This document shows positions 22,656-35,529 of a stretch of 64,000 nucleotides of DNA, piece after piece (the stretch's first letter is position 1; the number at the start of each line of letters is the position of its first letter). The stretch comes from Prosopocoilus inquinatus. Its lineage: Eukaryota; Arthropoda; Insecta; Coleoptera; Lucanidae. The DNA lies in NCBI GenBank assembly GCA_036172665.1, contig CM069872.1, positions 44,006,101-44,070,100 on the forward strand, read 5' to 3'. A program made the translations under genes and the position numbers. Below the pieces are notes generated by a model. The model saw only the letters and a list, made by a program, of their open reading frames with translations. It ran no database searches and was not told the DNA's origin.

Positions 22656-25419
22656 TTTATGTACAAATTCACATATAAGTGGTTAATTTCGTTGGCTTAA
22701 TTCAGTTACCTCGCTTGGCTTTGGCTCTTAATATTTTTCAAAACTTGGTCATGGAAGAGTTAATAAGCTCAATTCTCTCTTTTGTCGATAAAGCAACGTA
22801 TTTCGTTTTGAAGTCATCTTTGCTCTAAATGACAGTTCTAAAGAACTCAAGTAACGGTCAACATTCGAATTGCCAAACAAAGCATTTCTTACCAAAACAG
22901 GAAACCAAGTGATTTCCCCATTTACGAAATGATGGGAATGACTTGACTGTTCGAATTATGGCCACAAATTTCTGCTATTCAGATTACTGGAGGTTCAGAT
23001 TAGGGTGTGTTCGGATTAAAGATGTCATACTGTATAAAGTAAAACGATTCTAATTATCATGATTCGAAATAAATGAAATTTAATGTCGATAAAGCTGTCG
23101 AGAACGCAACGGAACGTTATTTAGAAAATTCCTTAGCTCTCTCGTCAAAATGACGAATTTTGTAAGATGAACTTTCAACAAAAACTTTGTTAATAAACTC
23201 TAATACCAATTCAATATTTTTCGTTCTTCAGTAAAATTTGTTATAATGAATCAGTATTCACTATGAGTCAAGAACCTCATTATCCTCTTTTACAAGTTTT
23301 TCTTCTAATTCCAAAAAATATCAATATTAAGTCGATTATAATTTTTCAACAATAATATTTAACTGAAGGACCAAAGTGAAGGATTACAATTAAAATGCAT
23401 TTAATAATTTTTTTGGATGAGACAAAGACGCATTTTTCCTTGAAAAAGTAAGGCACATTCTTTTTAAGACAAAAAGAATTCTATAGGAATTATTTTTATT
23501 TTCGCTTTTAATTAAGCGAGCACGTGTTATGGTTTTGTTGGCCCACCCGTGAAAAATAATTATGCACTCAGAATTAATGAATGTTTTCCTAAACAGCGTG
23601 TGCCTTTCAATATCTTCCACCTATATTTATAAACCACTAATCTACAACATTATTGCGGCGAGTCAAGAGTCAGCTAGCTTGAAACTGGCGGAACAGCAAC
23701 TATTTGTAATGCGATGCGTGAACGAACTGTAGAAAACGTTTTTTTTTTCTCTCGACTAAATAATGAGATTAAAGAAGACTCGGACTGTTTGCTTCCATTA
23801 GCTGGATGTTAATTTTAAGACGTTCGCTCTTCGAATCCCAACTTATTTCCGAATTATTTTAATAACTCTTATGAACTTTATTGCTTCCTTTGATGCGTGT
23901 TTACACAAGCAAGAAATCTATATAAATTTTACTTCTCAATGGCTATCTATATATTTTATGTTTATTTTCAATGCGGTGTCTTGAATCGAATGTCGACGCT
24001 TAGATCTAATTTCAAAAGAATGTTTATTGTGATCGGAATTTATATTACAACAAATTTAATAAAATCTAAATTGCATTAAAGTGCTTGGATGGAGAGGGGG
24101 TGGGGAACATGACAATTAAATGTTTTATCTTAAAGCCTTAACAAACATTTAATTTTCTTTAGCAAAACAACCTTTCCATCCAATATTACACTAGCCCTGG
24201 GGTGCTAATATTGATCGACAATGAAGTTAATGGTCAGATAAGATAAACAGGTATTTTAAGAAAAATGTTTTTTAAAATTTGAATTTCTGAATCTTCTAAA
24301 GTGAGCTTTACACGTATAGTCCCGATCAAACTAATCAAGATCGATTGCGAGTAACCCTTACTACCGTATGTAATGCGATGCAATGAAAATTGCATAGATA
24401 ATTTACATTTGCTGGCCTCTACATTTCTGTTTCTGCAACTTCTCTGTAGTTGTAAAGAAATTTAGCAATTTATAAATGTAAATAGACCACATGAGTAGCC
24501 CTAACAATTATAGTATTTTCACACATTCACAGTGTCTTGCTGCAATAAAAGTTGCATTATGTAAAGCGTCTTTAACTATTTTGTAATTGATTGCGTCATC
24601 TTTTGAGACCAATTGTTTCCTTTTTATACACGTGACCTAATTTTTAGTTTATCGGTAGCTCGTAGAAAACTATATTAATCACGACTTAATTATAGAACAG
24701 CAGCAATTATGTAAAACAGTCGAATTCGCAGAAATGTTTATAAGTCGACGCGACGTTAAAGACGTGCGAAATGTTTCTGCCATAAAATTACTCGCGGAAT
24801 CTGCAAATTACGGTTGATGGATGATCAAATTAGTTTAACATCACGCCGAGGACGTAGAAAAAAGGCACGACGAGGCGTGCCGCATTCGAATAAATTTTGC
24901 GCCAATAAAACTTGATTTATTTGGGTCTATTTTAGAGCCTGACAAAAACTCAGGTAGCCAAATTTTACTTTCCATAGTTTTCAAAGTTTATTGGGTTTTC
25001 CTTCTGGGGTCAAAACCAGAACCTTCTGGTTTTTGATGAGTGCGGTTTTAGACACATCTAGAATAAAATTCAAGATGTAATGAACAATGGTATGTGCTGT
25101 CTTGTTATTGTTGGCCGTTATACAGAAGTAATTCGGTCTCTCATGATCTCTCACCTGCCATTTTATCTTTAACAAGGTCCAGGAGCATCTAGAAATTTCA
25201 ACTCACCTACAACATACACCTCATACAAAAACAAGTTCAGTATTATCAGAAGTTGAATAATAAGAAGTGCAAAAAGAGTTACACAGTTTCAATCTGCATT
25301 TATAAATAAATAACGAAGTTTTATTTCCTCTGTACATCATTTATACGCATACTTATTTTATATCAAACGATGTTTTTAATTATGAAAACCCGACAGAGAA
25401 GTTACCACATACTTCAAAT
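22656..25419. other. AT-rich noncoding stretch
   Basis: Short frames only. The 64-codon minus frame at 24981-25175 has no recognisable domain. The interval 24820-24910 is GC-richer. Confidence 0.45.
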
Positions 25420-25938
25420 TCAATAGTATATGAAAGTTAAGAATTGAGTATCAAATATATGTTTATTTATTTTTTTAATGAAGGACCTTTTGGAAGTGTT
25501 ATGGTTAAATTTAGAAATGGGCATGAAACTAAATCGAATAGAAAACACATACGCAATAGTTAAGTAATTAAAAATATAAAAAAGAAATAGTATAATCACT
25601 TCACTAGGTATTCCGGCGCTTCCACCAATTTTTGAAGAGTCATACTTTGATTCTAGAAAAAGCCCACCTGTTTCTCTTAAACCTGCCAAATAAATTAAAC
25701 CCTGTAAGTACACTGCCTCCTCGGTGGTTTTTGAACTCATAAAACTGGAGCTATTATTAAAACTAATCAGACGGAAGGACGTCTGATCCTCTGGTAAACA
25801 TTGATGTCGTCTAGACGTATAAATCCAAAATAGTACTCCATAACCTACCCGTATAATTTTTATACGCGCGTAAAAAAAAACAAAGAGCAATAAAACTACC
25901 ATCGGAAAGAATACAAATGCAGAAGCGACGACGTACAC
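25420..25938 (-). CDS. unexplained 172-codon open frame
   Basis: This is the longest open frame in the window. The N-terminal ~30 residues are strongly hydrophobic and could be a signal anchor or membrane segment, and a second hydrophobic stretch lies around residues 117-135. The middle part (from about residue 43) looks less biased. I recognise no family. In AT-rich DNA a frame this long can arise by chance, and no upstream promoter or downstream polyadenylation pattern decides the matter. Treat it as a possible exon or element fragment only. Confidence 0.15.
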   Translation of the reverse strand: MYVVASAFVFFPMVVLLLFVFFYARIKIIRVGYGVLFWIYTSRRHQCLPEDQTSFRLISFNNSSSFMSSKTTEEAVYLQGLIYLAGLRETGGLFLESKYDSSKIGGSAGIPSEVIILFLFYIFNYLTIAYVFSIRFSFMPISKFNHNTSKRSFIKKINKHIFDTQFLTFIYY

Positions 25939-26628
25939 GACGTTTCATCCCAATTAAGACCTCCTCCTACGTGTTAAATGTTTACGCAATTTTAAGTTAA
26001 AGTGTCGGTCCATTCTGAACGTGTCCTGCGTTTAAAGCACACACTTTCTGAATAAATAAATAATCAATTATTGTTGCTTTTCGGCGATTCATTTTTATGT
26101 AAATTTGCCTGCCGGTGAAATATTAGTTTCGTTTTCGGCTCGAAGGTCGCACGAAATATTTCATATTATGTAAAAGACAATATGTACATACTTTGTTTTC
26201 GTTTGTCGGATATATCGTCCGTAATTTATTAGCGCCTTGTTTATCCGCAGAGAAATTTATTTTAGGACGTGAACTGAATATAAATGGAGAATTAATACTG
26301 ATTGCTTCATAATACGTGGAACACATGAAAAAAGAGATACCATGTAGGTAAAGCAAAGTGACTTTTTTTTTCAATTTTAGCTTTAATAATAGGTATACTA
26401 AAAAAGTCTTGAAAGAATCAAAAATAGAACTGAGAGGGAGGAAAAGAAGGAACCAGAAAACGTGAAATTATTAAACTTAAACCTAAAAAAATAAGTATGG
26501 TAAACTTGAATAGTTACAACAAACAAGATAATAATTTGTGAGAGATAAACACTAACGAAAAAGAAAACAAATTGCTACCCAACTAAACTGATTAATTTTT
26601 CATAATGAAGCAGATATTTTGTAACTCC
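25939..26628. other. AT-rich noncoding stretch
   Basis: Nothing recognised apart from short frames and A/T runs. Confidence 0.5.
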
Positions 26629-26745
26629 CAAGCTACGCTTCTGCGGAAGAAGCCCCAAATAGAGCTGAAACAGTTGTACACAGGCTGCTTGAGGGTTTAA
26701 CTGCAATCAAAAACGATTTGCAATAAATTTTTTTAAAATGCTCAT
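26629..26745 (+). repeat. diverged 312-bp-repeat copy with decayed hammerhead
   Basis: Clearly homologous to the ribozyme-bearing part of the 60.9-kb satellite. The core reads CGGAAGA (26643-26649) instead of CTGAAGA. Helix II keeps AGC/GCT but has lost a pair. GAAA (26667-26670) and a CAGTTG helix III remain. It continues through ACTGCAATCAAAAACGATTT, as in the satellite unit. The U-to-G change in the core should abolish cleavage. Confidence 0.82.
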
Positions 26746-27459
26746 ATTTTAATTTAGAAGCTCCTTTACAATTATCGTAAGTGTGACAAATTTTTCATAC
26801 TTATTTACTATACACCTGTTATGTCGAATCAATACAATAATCAGCATTTCTTTTACGCTTTCGAGCTGTTAATGTATGGCGAAATGTCAATTACATTCCT
26901 GAAATTCTTGTGAAAACCACCAACATACAATGAAACTTGTACTGAACGTGTTAACAGATTTATTTTAAATTTCAGCAAACAAGAAACATTCTTCTGTTAT
27001 ATTTATAAATTCTTCAAATCAGTATCACTTTCAGGAACGCAAGAGCAGCTGAGATCTTCCTTTATTATTATTATTATTATTATTATTAAAATAAGGAAGT
27101 ACAGCCTTGAATACTATTTAAGTTAATACGAACATTTTGAAAGAAATACGCTTTGCTTCGCTGAAAACAAAAAAAATCGTGGGTCATTTTATCTATTTGT
27201 ATCAGATGCTATGAGTCATTCACAAAGAATAATTTAATTTGAATTAAAGTCAAACTTCGAAAACATCTGCGACAATCCTAAGTGTGCAACAAGAACGAAC
27301 TTGAATCTGAATTATTGGCATTTATAACAATTTATAACAAGTAGCCTGGATTCTAAAAGAATTCTGAATTTGTAAATAACGTGCGGCTGTTCAAGGTTTG
27401 TGACAAACAGAAAAATAGAATGAGGGCTTCATTAATACAGAGTAGCGATACCTCCCTAT
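26746..27459. other. AT-rich noncoding stretch with (TTA)n microsatellite
   Basis: A TTA microsatellite lies at about 27062-27088. Otherwise nothing recognised. The upstream part of the following transposase relic may begin within the last ~100 bases. Confidence 0.5.
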
Positions 27460-28382
27460 CCATGGATTCGTGAGTTAATTTTGCGAAAATTTACGGAAAA
27501 CCCTAATATTTCTACTTTGAGACTAGCTAAAACTTGCCAAACATCCCAGAGAACGGTGCAAAAGTGCTTAAAGAAAATAAACGAAATTGGAACTATAGGT
27601 AGACAGAAAACGATGTGAAGGTCAACCGACCCGAACTCATAACAGAAAATTAAGCGTTAAGAATCCATCACTTTCGTCTAAAGATGTGTCAAAAAAAGTT
27701 GGTACTAGTCAACCGAACGTCCAAAAAATTAAAGAAAAATCATAATAGTGCGATTAGATGTCTCAGATTACTGTATAACACGCTGTTGGAAAAAAATTGT
27801 TATTGCCTTATTATTGATGACGAGACTAATGGGAAAGCAAATTTCAAGTCTATCCAAGAGACCAATTTTACTCGTATCGTAAAGTTTCAAATTTAGATGA
27901 ATCTGAAAAGTTGAAAATTTTGCCAAAAAGTATCTCGCATGGCAGGCGATATGTCAGTGTGGCAAGCGCTCCTTTTGTGAGTACTGGTACAATTAATGTC
28001 AAAGTTTAAATATCGCAATGCTTAAAAAAAACGGTTGCTACCACTTATCAAAAAGCACACTTCACCAGCATTGTTTTGGTCTGATTTGGCAAATTCTCAC
28101 TATTCATCACGAGCAGTAGATTGGTAAGCCTTAAATTCCATCAATGTGGTACATAAACATATAAACCCTCCAAACTGCCCTGAACTCTGCCCAATTGAAA
28201 AATATTGGGCCAACATTAAATCTAAATTTCGGAAAACATGTCAACCTGCAAATGCTGTGGTAGATTTTGAACGCAAGTGGATTAAATGTATCAATTTAAC
28301 AACAGACAAATCTGTGCAGAAATCAATGAACTGGGCCAAAAACAGAGTAAGAGAGTTCAGTCGTTATTCACAGAGAAAGTGA
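27460..28382 (+). pseudogene. Tc1/mariner-superfamily transposase relic
   Basis: Consecutive plus-strand frames give a helix-turn-helix region (NPNISTLRLAKTCQTSQRTV and a second one around KNPSLSSKDVSKKVGTSQPN), then IDDETNGKANF (first catalytic Asp), SAPFVSTGTINVKV, FWSDLANSHYS (second Asp), and NPPNCPELCPIEKYWANIK (catalytic Glu), ending in a KNRVREFSR tail and stop. By rough count about 38 residues separate the second Asp from the Glu, unlike the DD34D of the 8-kb mariner. Several frameshifts and stops make it inactive. Terminal repeats were not located. Confidence 0.88.
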
Positions 28383-28620
28383 TATATTATTTTAAAAAGT
28401 ATAATTGTTAAGTTAACTTCCTTATAATAAATATCTTTCAACAATATCTGAGTCTTTTTGGTTTTTACAAGTATTTCAGTAAGCGACAATTTAATAGAAA
28501 TCACCCTTTATGAAGTGATCTGCGAAGTGTAAAGTTTGAGTGAGATGAAGACATGAAGCTGACGATGAATGAAAATGAACATTTTGAAGGTAAAGATATT
28601 AAATATTTTTCTTAATGGTA
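28383..28620. other. AT-rich noncoding flank
   Basis: Downstream flank of the transposase relic. Nothing further recognised. Confidence 0.4.
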
Positions 28621-29095
28621 TAAGGGCAATATACATGTGTTGCCTTAGGGATTAGGAATTATAATGAAAAATAAGAATTATTTCATTTTCCTACTTTCCC
28701 TTTAAGTACTGCAGACCGAGTACCTTTCAACCTCCCCTCGTATAATTTTACGAAAAATTCTACTTTGTTGGATAACACACTTTATTAGAATTGAAGAGAA
28801 CTGGCGCAGAAAAACTTTACGAAATGAATTCTATATTATTATTATTATTGTTATATTCTGTATTAGAGCAATATACATGTTTTGACTTAGGAATTAGGAA
28901 TTATATTAAAAAATAAAAATTATTTCATTTTCCTACTTTACCCTTTAAGTACTACAGACAGTACAGTACCTTTCAACCTTTCCTCGTACAAATTTACGAA
29001 AAATTCTAGTTTGTTGGATAACACACTTTATTAGAATTGAAGAGAACTGGCCCAGAAGAACTTTACGAAATGAATTCTTTTATTATGAACTGTTA
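28621..29095 (+). repeat. tandem duplication, unit about 242-246 bp
   Basis: Two adjacent copies share GCAATATACATG, ATTATTTCATTTTCCTACTT, GTTGGATAACACACTTTATT and TTTACGAAATGAATTCT. The junction holds an ATT microsatellite. Divergence is modest. No coding content. Confidence 0.88.
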
Positions 29096-29520
29096 ATATA
29101 TTTACTGAATTATAAGAATAGTAATTAATTATAGAATCACGGATTATTACTCATTCAATACACGTAGAATTTATTGTTTATAACTTAAAAATAAACTGTA
29201 GTCCAGTTTATATGCAAGGCAAATAAATAATGGTAAATAAATAATTTAAATAGAAACACTTATAAACAACAGGCAGCAAGTGCTTAAGTACTTTCTCATC
29301 CGATGAAAAGAATTATTATAAAATATCATGTCATTATCAATTACAATTAATCGAACATCGACATTACTCTGTACGTTTCAAAACTTTTCAGGATACTTAT
29401 CCAGCATATACTGTTTAACATTTATTTATATTTTTATAGTTACAGCAAGTGAAATGTTTAATGGATGGAAATAAAAGAAATGCGTAAAAATTTTAACAAA
29501 ATTAAAGTATGTTCTTGACA

Positions 29521-29735
29521 TGTTGCTTTTGCTTTGTTAACTTCACTTGACAACTTGGAAATTTATAAATTTAAAAAATGTAAATAACGATTCTTTCAAT
29601 AACCAAGTTGTCAAGGAAAGTCAAAAAAGCAAGTTATTTATATTTATAAATGACCAAGTTATCAAGAGAAGCTAAAAAGCAACATCTTGTCATCAAGAGT
29701 AACTAAAAAAGTCTTCATGTCAACAACAAGAGCAA
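29521..29735. repeat. cluster of inverted and tandem CAAGTTGTCAAG units
   Basis: The arm GTTGCTTTTG...CTTGACAACTTGG (29521-29557) is inverted relative to ACCAAGTTGTCAAGG (about 29602) and ACCAAGTTATCAAGAG (about 29652). The latter runs into AAAAAGCAAC and further partial copies. It resembles a decayed foldback element with internal reduplication. Confidence 0.6.
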
Positions 29736-31300
29736 TACAAATGTACTTCTTAATTTTTTTTTTTATTTAAGTGTTGGTCTGAAACAGTTAGTGTAAGCAA
29801 ATTTATATTCTATTTAAATAATCCAAAAGAAGCGACAGAATAGATTATTCGAATTATGCAAAATCTGTGCTTATATTAACGGAATTATATGTGAAAATGA
29901 AGTTTAAAATATTCTTGACTGATCAAAATTAAATCATGTTTTCATTTATTATTTATAATAAAAAAAGCTGCCGACATTTAATTTAATTTTACGAAGAATC
30001 CACGCAAGTATGATTATAAATTTTATTATAATCAAGAAAATAAGAAACATCAAGAAAAAAAAATTGTATTTAATAAGATAATGTAAATTTAATATTTGTT
30101 GAAGTACAAAAAAAGCATACATCTTAAAATAAGTAATTAAATTCGCAAAAAGATCAAAATTTAAGCAGATGAGTTTGTTGAAACACGCTCTAAATCTGAG
30201 TGATCATCATCTAAATTATCTTGAAACTTGAAATTCAAAAAAGGAATGAAAAATTAAAACGGGCGAAGTGCACTTAAAAAGCAGATCTACGATAATTAAA
30301 TAAATTCATTAAATAATTAAAACTTTTTGTACGATACTGATTAATTGGCTCAATCCACAAGAAGCTAAAAATATAATGGAATGGAATAATCAAATTTAAT
30401 ATTATCGAAGGACATCTTTGTAGACGGTCAATATGTCAATGCGAACGCAAATTAGAAAAAAAAAAGATCATTTTGAAAATATCAAAGAATAAATTACGTC
30501 TAGAATAAAATAAATAAAACCAAATAATTTACTGCAAAATGCAAATTAAGAAAATAATTAACGGAATAAACTAATTTGTCACAGAGTGCCCGATGACATT
30601 TCGCCTTTGGACTGGCCATTCCGTGTTCGTGTACGTATTTACAAAATCTTAAATATAACTCATTCGCCTTCTCCGGCCGGTTCCCACAATCTGTTTATTC
30701 TAGAACGATTCGAGTCGTTCACACCTGTTAACATTCTCGCCTTGTCCGCTTTCGGCGGTGGCGGTATCTCTTTCATGCAAATGTCGCGCGGAAATTTTGG
30801 CGATGCACTTTCAGGACGCTGGCAATAATTTGCGCTCGTTTATTTATTGCCCGGCTCGCCGACGAGGTAATTTATATTACGACACGTTATCTAAAATATC
30901 AATTAGCGTCCGGTGATTATTTAAACAAATATTTTCACCTAATAAAGCCGCACATTAAAGTGTCTTGCTTACTTAAGATTAGTTTTTCTTTCCTGCATTG
31001 ACGCAATCTTAATTAACCGCCTCAATGGGAATTAGAATGAAAATGAGAAAGATATTCAAAAGCAAAGCCATGGAATGGAAGATGTTCTTAACGAGAGGAT
31101 TTTTTTAAACATTTTATTACCAGTCTATTACCAGACCTTATACTCATTTAATTAACATTAGTAACTTACATGATACAAACTTAATTACCTTGGTTTAATT
31201 AAACCAAATGCCATTTCTTGCATACGTCCTATAAATTCCTTACCACAGTAACATTTTAGTTTTAAAATTTTCAAGGAAATAAAAATTCTCTTACCACAAT
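29736..31300. other. AT-rich stretch with a GC-richer island
   Basis: Very AT-rich up to 30580. A sharp GC-richer island follows at 30585-30960, holding an 80-codon frame without recognisable domain. No element identified. Confidence 0.4.
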
Positions 31301-31307
31301 GTGTGCA

Positions 31308-31385
31308 GATACGTATTTCAACAGCTACGCTATCATATTTTTTAAGTATACTGAAGAAGACGGCCTAGCTGTCGATATACGTATC
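31308..31385. repeat. head-to-head pair of decayed hammerhead-like modules
   Basis: The 22-mer at 31308-31329 (GATACGTATTTCAACAGCTA..) is the inverse of 31364-31385 with three mismatches. Plus module: CTGAAGA (31351-31357), helix II GACGGC-CTA-GCTGTC (31359-31373), GATA in place of GAAA (31374-31377), TACGTA, TC. The minus module keeps GAAATACGTATC and a short helix, but its CTGANGA box is lost. Same architecture as the 18.3-kb palindrome. Confidence 0.6.
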
Positions 31386-32004
31386 TATTATTATTTTCTA
31401 AACCTCTGTCTTGCTTACTTTTCTTAGTTTAAAATTTTGATTTTCTTTTTCATTTTCGTTACAGATGAGTATACCTCCATACCTATGTGAATTTCAATTC
31501 ACAAATTAATTAAAGGGTTATCTAAGATATTAGTGATTCAGTGAAGACAGAGTTGAAGCTAAACACCATAACACACTTATAAATTTGTATATTACATTAC
31601 ACACTTAAAATGCTTATAATAATACATGAGAAAAAGGATTTTAAGCTTTAAACGGACTCAAACGGACGCAAAATCGTAAGAAACATTCACACGCACGTTT
31701 CTCTATCGCTTGATAACGAAACGTTGGAACACTCAAAACACTCAAAAGTCACTGTAATGATTTAATGTGATACACCAAAAATCCTCCGGAAATACTTGCG
31801 TTTTAATAGAAACGAAATAAACATAATATGCAGGGTACACTATTCGATCAGCTGTCTGTTTTTATGTTGTCATATGTCGAATCTGTTTTTACGTCGTCGG
31901 ATGTCGAAGTACTGCGTCAGCATCACACTCAACCAGACGTTGAATTTCTGCTCCGCTGTTGTTAGTGAAAATGGCGGCGAAATTCAACGCAGGGATGGTA
32001 AAGT
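31386..32004. other. noncoding stretch
   Basis: Short frames only. Nothing recognised. Confidence 0.4.
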
Positions 32005-32338
32005 CTGGGTTTCCTAGTATGACGGCACCGTAATGTAGCGGCCATAAGTTGATAGATAATGACGTCACATAAAACGTGCTAAGGTCATGCAGTACATTTG
32101 CTCTCCTAGAAAACGGTAAACGTCGCCGTCATCTACAAATACGTAAAGGATTCTTAAACGTTTGGAATCCTCTTTTGGTGACTCCTCATTTTCTAAATCT
32201 GTTAATAACGTCAAATGAAAATAGACCATTACGAAGTATATAGAATAATTTTACGTCATTTTTCAACGCTACATGACGTCATTCACCGTCATATTACAGC
32301 CACTAGAATACGGTGCCGTTATCCTAGGAAACCGAGGC
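32005..32338. mobile_element. MITE with about 45-bp terminal inverted repeats
   Basis: The left end CTGGGTTTCCTAGTATGACG and the following GCACCGTAATGTAGCGGC match the reverse complement of the right end (CCTCGGTTTCCTAGGATAAC, GCACCGTATTCTAGTGGC). The interior has further GACGTCA-containing words in both orientations. No transposase. Target duplication unclear. Confidence 0.78.
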
Positions 32339-34053
32339 TTAAGCAAACGTTCGGCAATCCCAATGAAATGAAGCAGCCAAAATACGTAATTTTCCGTACT
32401 TGTATCTGTTTCCAGAATTTTCGGAAATATATTCCGCAATGAAACGGATTTGTTCCAATCGAAGAAATAAATAAAATGTAACCTCCTGCTCACGCTTAAC
32501 GATCGTACCACATATCTTCATATTTGGCAATTTTTCGCAACATACATACATACATTTTTGTAAATGTGTTTGCTGCGAAAACAAAACAAAACACAACACG
32601 AACACCGACCACTAAGTTGAGGTTATAACAAGTTTTGAAATTTAACGCGGCTACAATATACTCCACATAATCAGATCGCTAGTAAGGCATGATCAAGTAA
32701 GTCGTTGAATTCGCTAATTATACGAATCTTTCAACCCGTAGGCAACTAAAGATGCTTGAAAAACACTTCAAAAGACACGTAGAGTTTGATTAATTTCAGT
32801 CAAATTGCTTTGATGAATCTTGTAGCACAAATTTACATAAATTCTCACAATCAACGAAATATGTGTTTGCTCTGTCGTGTCGCGAAGCAAATCGAGCGTG
32901 CCCATAAATGGTCGTCGAAATTCACCTTCGGAACAAAAACATGGCGGGCGAATCGAAAAACAGAACGCGGACGAACGTGGTTACATCAGACCAATGATAA
33001 GCCTTGATTTCAAAGGGCGTGTTAACGCCACTTCCTGGAAATGTTGCCAAGTTTAAAAAAACAAACCAAAGGCATACGTGTAGTTGCCGAAACGTACCAA
33101 CGGATTAACCTGTAACAAATGGTATCCACTAATGTTTAGTAAGATAAACAGCGAGTCAAGTACATACACTGCCGGTGTTTCAAATGTTTTCAGAGAGAAT
33201 ACTTTGGCAAAATGTTGAAGAAATATAAATAGAAACCGTAGAAAACGAAACTTTCCCTGTACAATGACATTTTACGAAATAAACATAACCAAATTCTGTT
33301 TACTAATAAATCTATTTCATCTTTATGTGTACATCACACTCCTTCGATGAAGTGGTATTAATTAATATATCCAAACTGAAAGTTTGTGTTCTAATGTACA
33401 AACTTGATGCCCATAAAAATTAAACCTGTGAATAATATTTGATCATACTGTAAGGGAAATGTAAGGAAATTTAAGCAGCTAGTTATTCTTAGGGTAGGTT
33501 TGAATGTTGCTCTGTTATTATATTATCAAAATCATCACCCTGCGAGCTCGTTTTCGTGATTTATATACTGCAATTTGAATTTGTTTAGATAAGAAAATAT
33601 TAGTCAGCAAAAGAAAACAGGTAGATTTAACTCCAGATGATTTATTTTGAAAAATTTACTTTGGAAAACTGCAGTTTCAAGAAAACGTTTAAATTTGAGA
33701 ATACGGACATATTTTGAAAAATATCACAGACCCTTTTCTTTTAATACTACCGTATATTGTTTTAGCAGATTTGGAAGTGTACATTGTTTGATAAGGATTA
33801 GAAATAAACGTGTTTGAAGTTTTTAAATCATTAAATCATAATTAATACATTTTTGTATTCGACTTTTCACACTGTCACTGGTCCACAAAAATCATGATCG
33901 TTTACAGAATTAAAAAAAAAGCTATAAAATTAGAAGAAAAAAAACATTAACAAACAAATTTAGTTAAAAACAAGAGCGCTTTGGAATTCTGTAAATGTTA
34001 AAACATTAAAAAGAAAAACAATTTAATTTTGCAGACAATCTCTTTCTGAATTA
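32339..34053. other. AT-rich noncoding stretch
   Basis: Short frames without domains. Nothing recognised. Confidence 0.45.
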
Positions 34054-34248
34054 TGTAAAGTGGACCACACACCTAGTTCAATTCGCGCGAATTGGACCGC
34101 ACAAACCAAATCGCCCGCATCAAAATTGTACTGAACGAATTTTGCACTGTACCGTTTTCTTCTGCACACACTAGATTTCTAGCACGTTCGGACAGGTCCT
34201 TGCGGACTAATTCGCGCGAATTGAACGAAGTGTGTGGCCCGCTTTACA
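34054..34248. mobile_element. foldback MITE, TGTAAAG.GG.CCACACAC ends
   Basis: The left arm GTAAAGTGGACCACACAC...TTCAATTCGCGCGAATT and the reverse complement of the right arm, GTAAAGCGGGCCACACAC...TTCAATTCGCGCGAATT, match over about 48 bases. The interior is about 95 bases. No coding capacity. Target duplication not determined. Confidence 0.85.
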
Positions 34249-34623
34249 ATCAAAAACAATGTCTAATTTTAGAATTTAAACTATCCGTCTTAATACATTG
34301 TATCAAAGCCACTTTTATCTCTGATATTTAACGAACGTTGCAGGGTCGTAACGTCTTAGAATATTTTAATTATTTTCATGAAAACTATTTGGATTATTAA
34401 AAATTTATTCAAGTAAAATTCGTTTCTTTTTAAGAATCCTGTTCAAAAATATCAAACTCGTCTCCGCAATTCAAATTCCAAAGGTAGTCCAGAGACCACA
34501 TTTGAAATTTGAATTGCAACACATTGTACCTACATTCGGTTGGCTTTCAAAGATAATCGTATGATATACCATGAAATGCGTCATGTAGTCTTGTTATTAA
34601 TTTTTTTTTTGCAACTTCCCACG

Positions 34624-34845
34624 TCATCTAATTTGTAGAAATGTGTGAGTTGGGTGGCCTGAAGCAACCGGTATAATACTTTTTATTAATATTTTTGTTT
34701 TTTCAATCCCTATCTTTTTTGCTAATACCAAACCACTCCTAGTGCATAACTTTATTACTTCTTTCCATTGCTCCCTATCTCTGGTTTTGTCTTTCCAACC
34801 CATTTTCCTCTTCTCTTGCAGATTCGTCGGCACGTCTCCCTTCAT
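34624..34845 (-). pseudogene. possible non-LTR retrotransposon tail
   Basis: The minus-strand frame contains WKDKTRDREQWKEVIKLC, which resembles the 'A.DR..WR.LV' tail at the end of many non-LTR ORF2 proteins. Nothing else supports it. Confidence 0.22.
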
Positions 34846-35529
34846 TTTGTTCTTATCATTGGCCTCTGTTCGATGCGCCCTTACAATTTTGTTATTTTCT
34901 ACGTATTAGACAATACACACGTGCAATCCCTAGAATTGATACTGCAGCTGCACTCTTCAAACGTTGGGGAAATCAGAGGACCTATTCGCAGAAGGTTCTA
35001 TTTTTACGACGTGTTATTAGTTATTATATTAAGTAACCGTCGGTATTTTTTTTTCTTGCTTTGACATCCCTCTTTTCTTTGAAATGAACCACGCTGCATA
35101 AACAACCCAATTCATTATCATGTTTCATTTTATTAATTTTCCATGAATCAATGTGCTTACTTCCAGTTATCTGCGTCCCCTTTATTCTGTGTGGTGAGTA
35201 TAATCACTATAACCTAGTGTCATTCTCATGATTTCACGTTATGAAATATACATTTCTGTGACAAGTTTCTTAAGCATTTGGAATTGATAAAAGCCGAAAC
35301 CAGGGGCTGCAGCTGCTACATTTTGCACTCGGTGTTCGCTTCGCATTGGGAATTTAATGGGAACGCGCATCTGATTGTCTTCTGTTTTTATTACAGACAA
35401 TTATGTATTGCAATCGCGTTGATTAAAGGCCTAAATAAATTTCATGTACTTTACGTGTACTTTTTGTCAAAACGTAAACTTAAACGTGTAAAAGAAGTTC
35501 CTTGAGTATTTGCATGTAAAACTTGAAAC

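Noticed and set aside
31700..31740. TGATAACGAAACGTTGG as a hammerhead 3' half
   Set aside because: No CTGANGA box or helix II upstream, and GAAACGTT alone is too short to mean anything.
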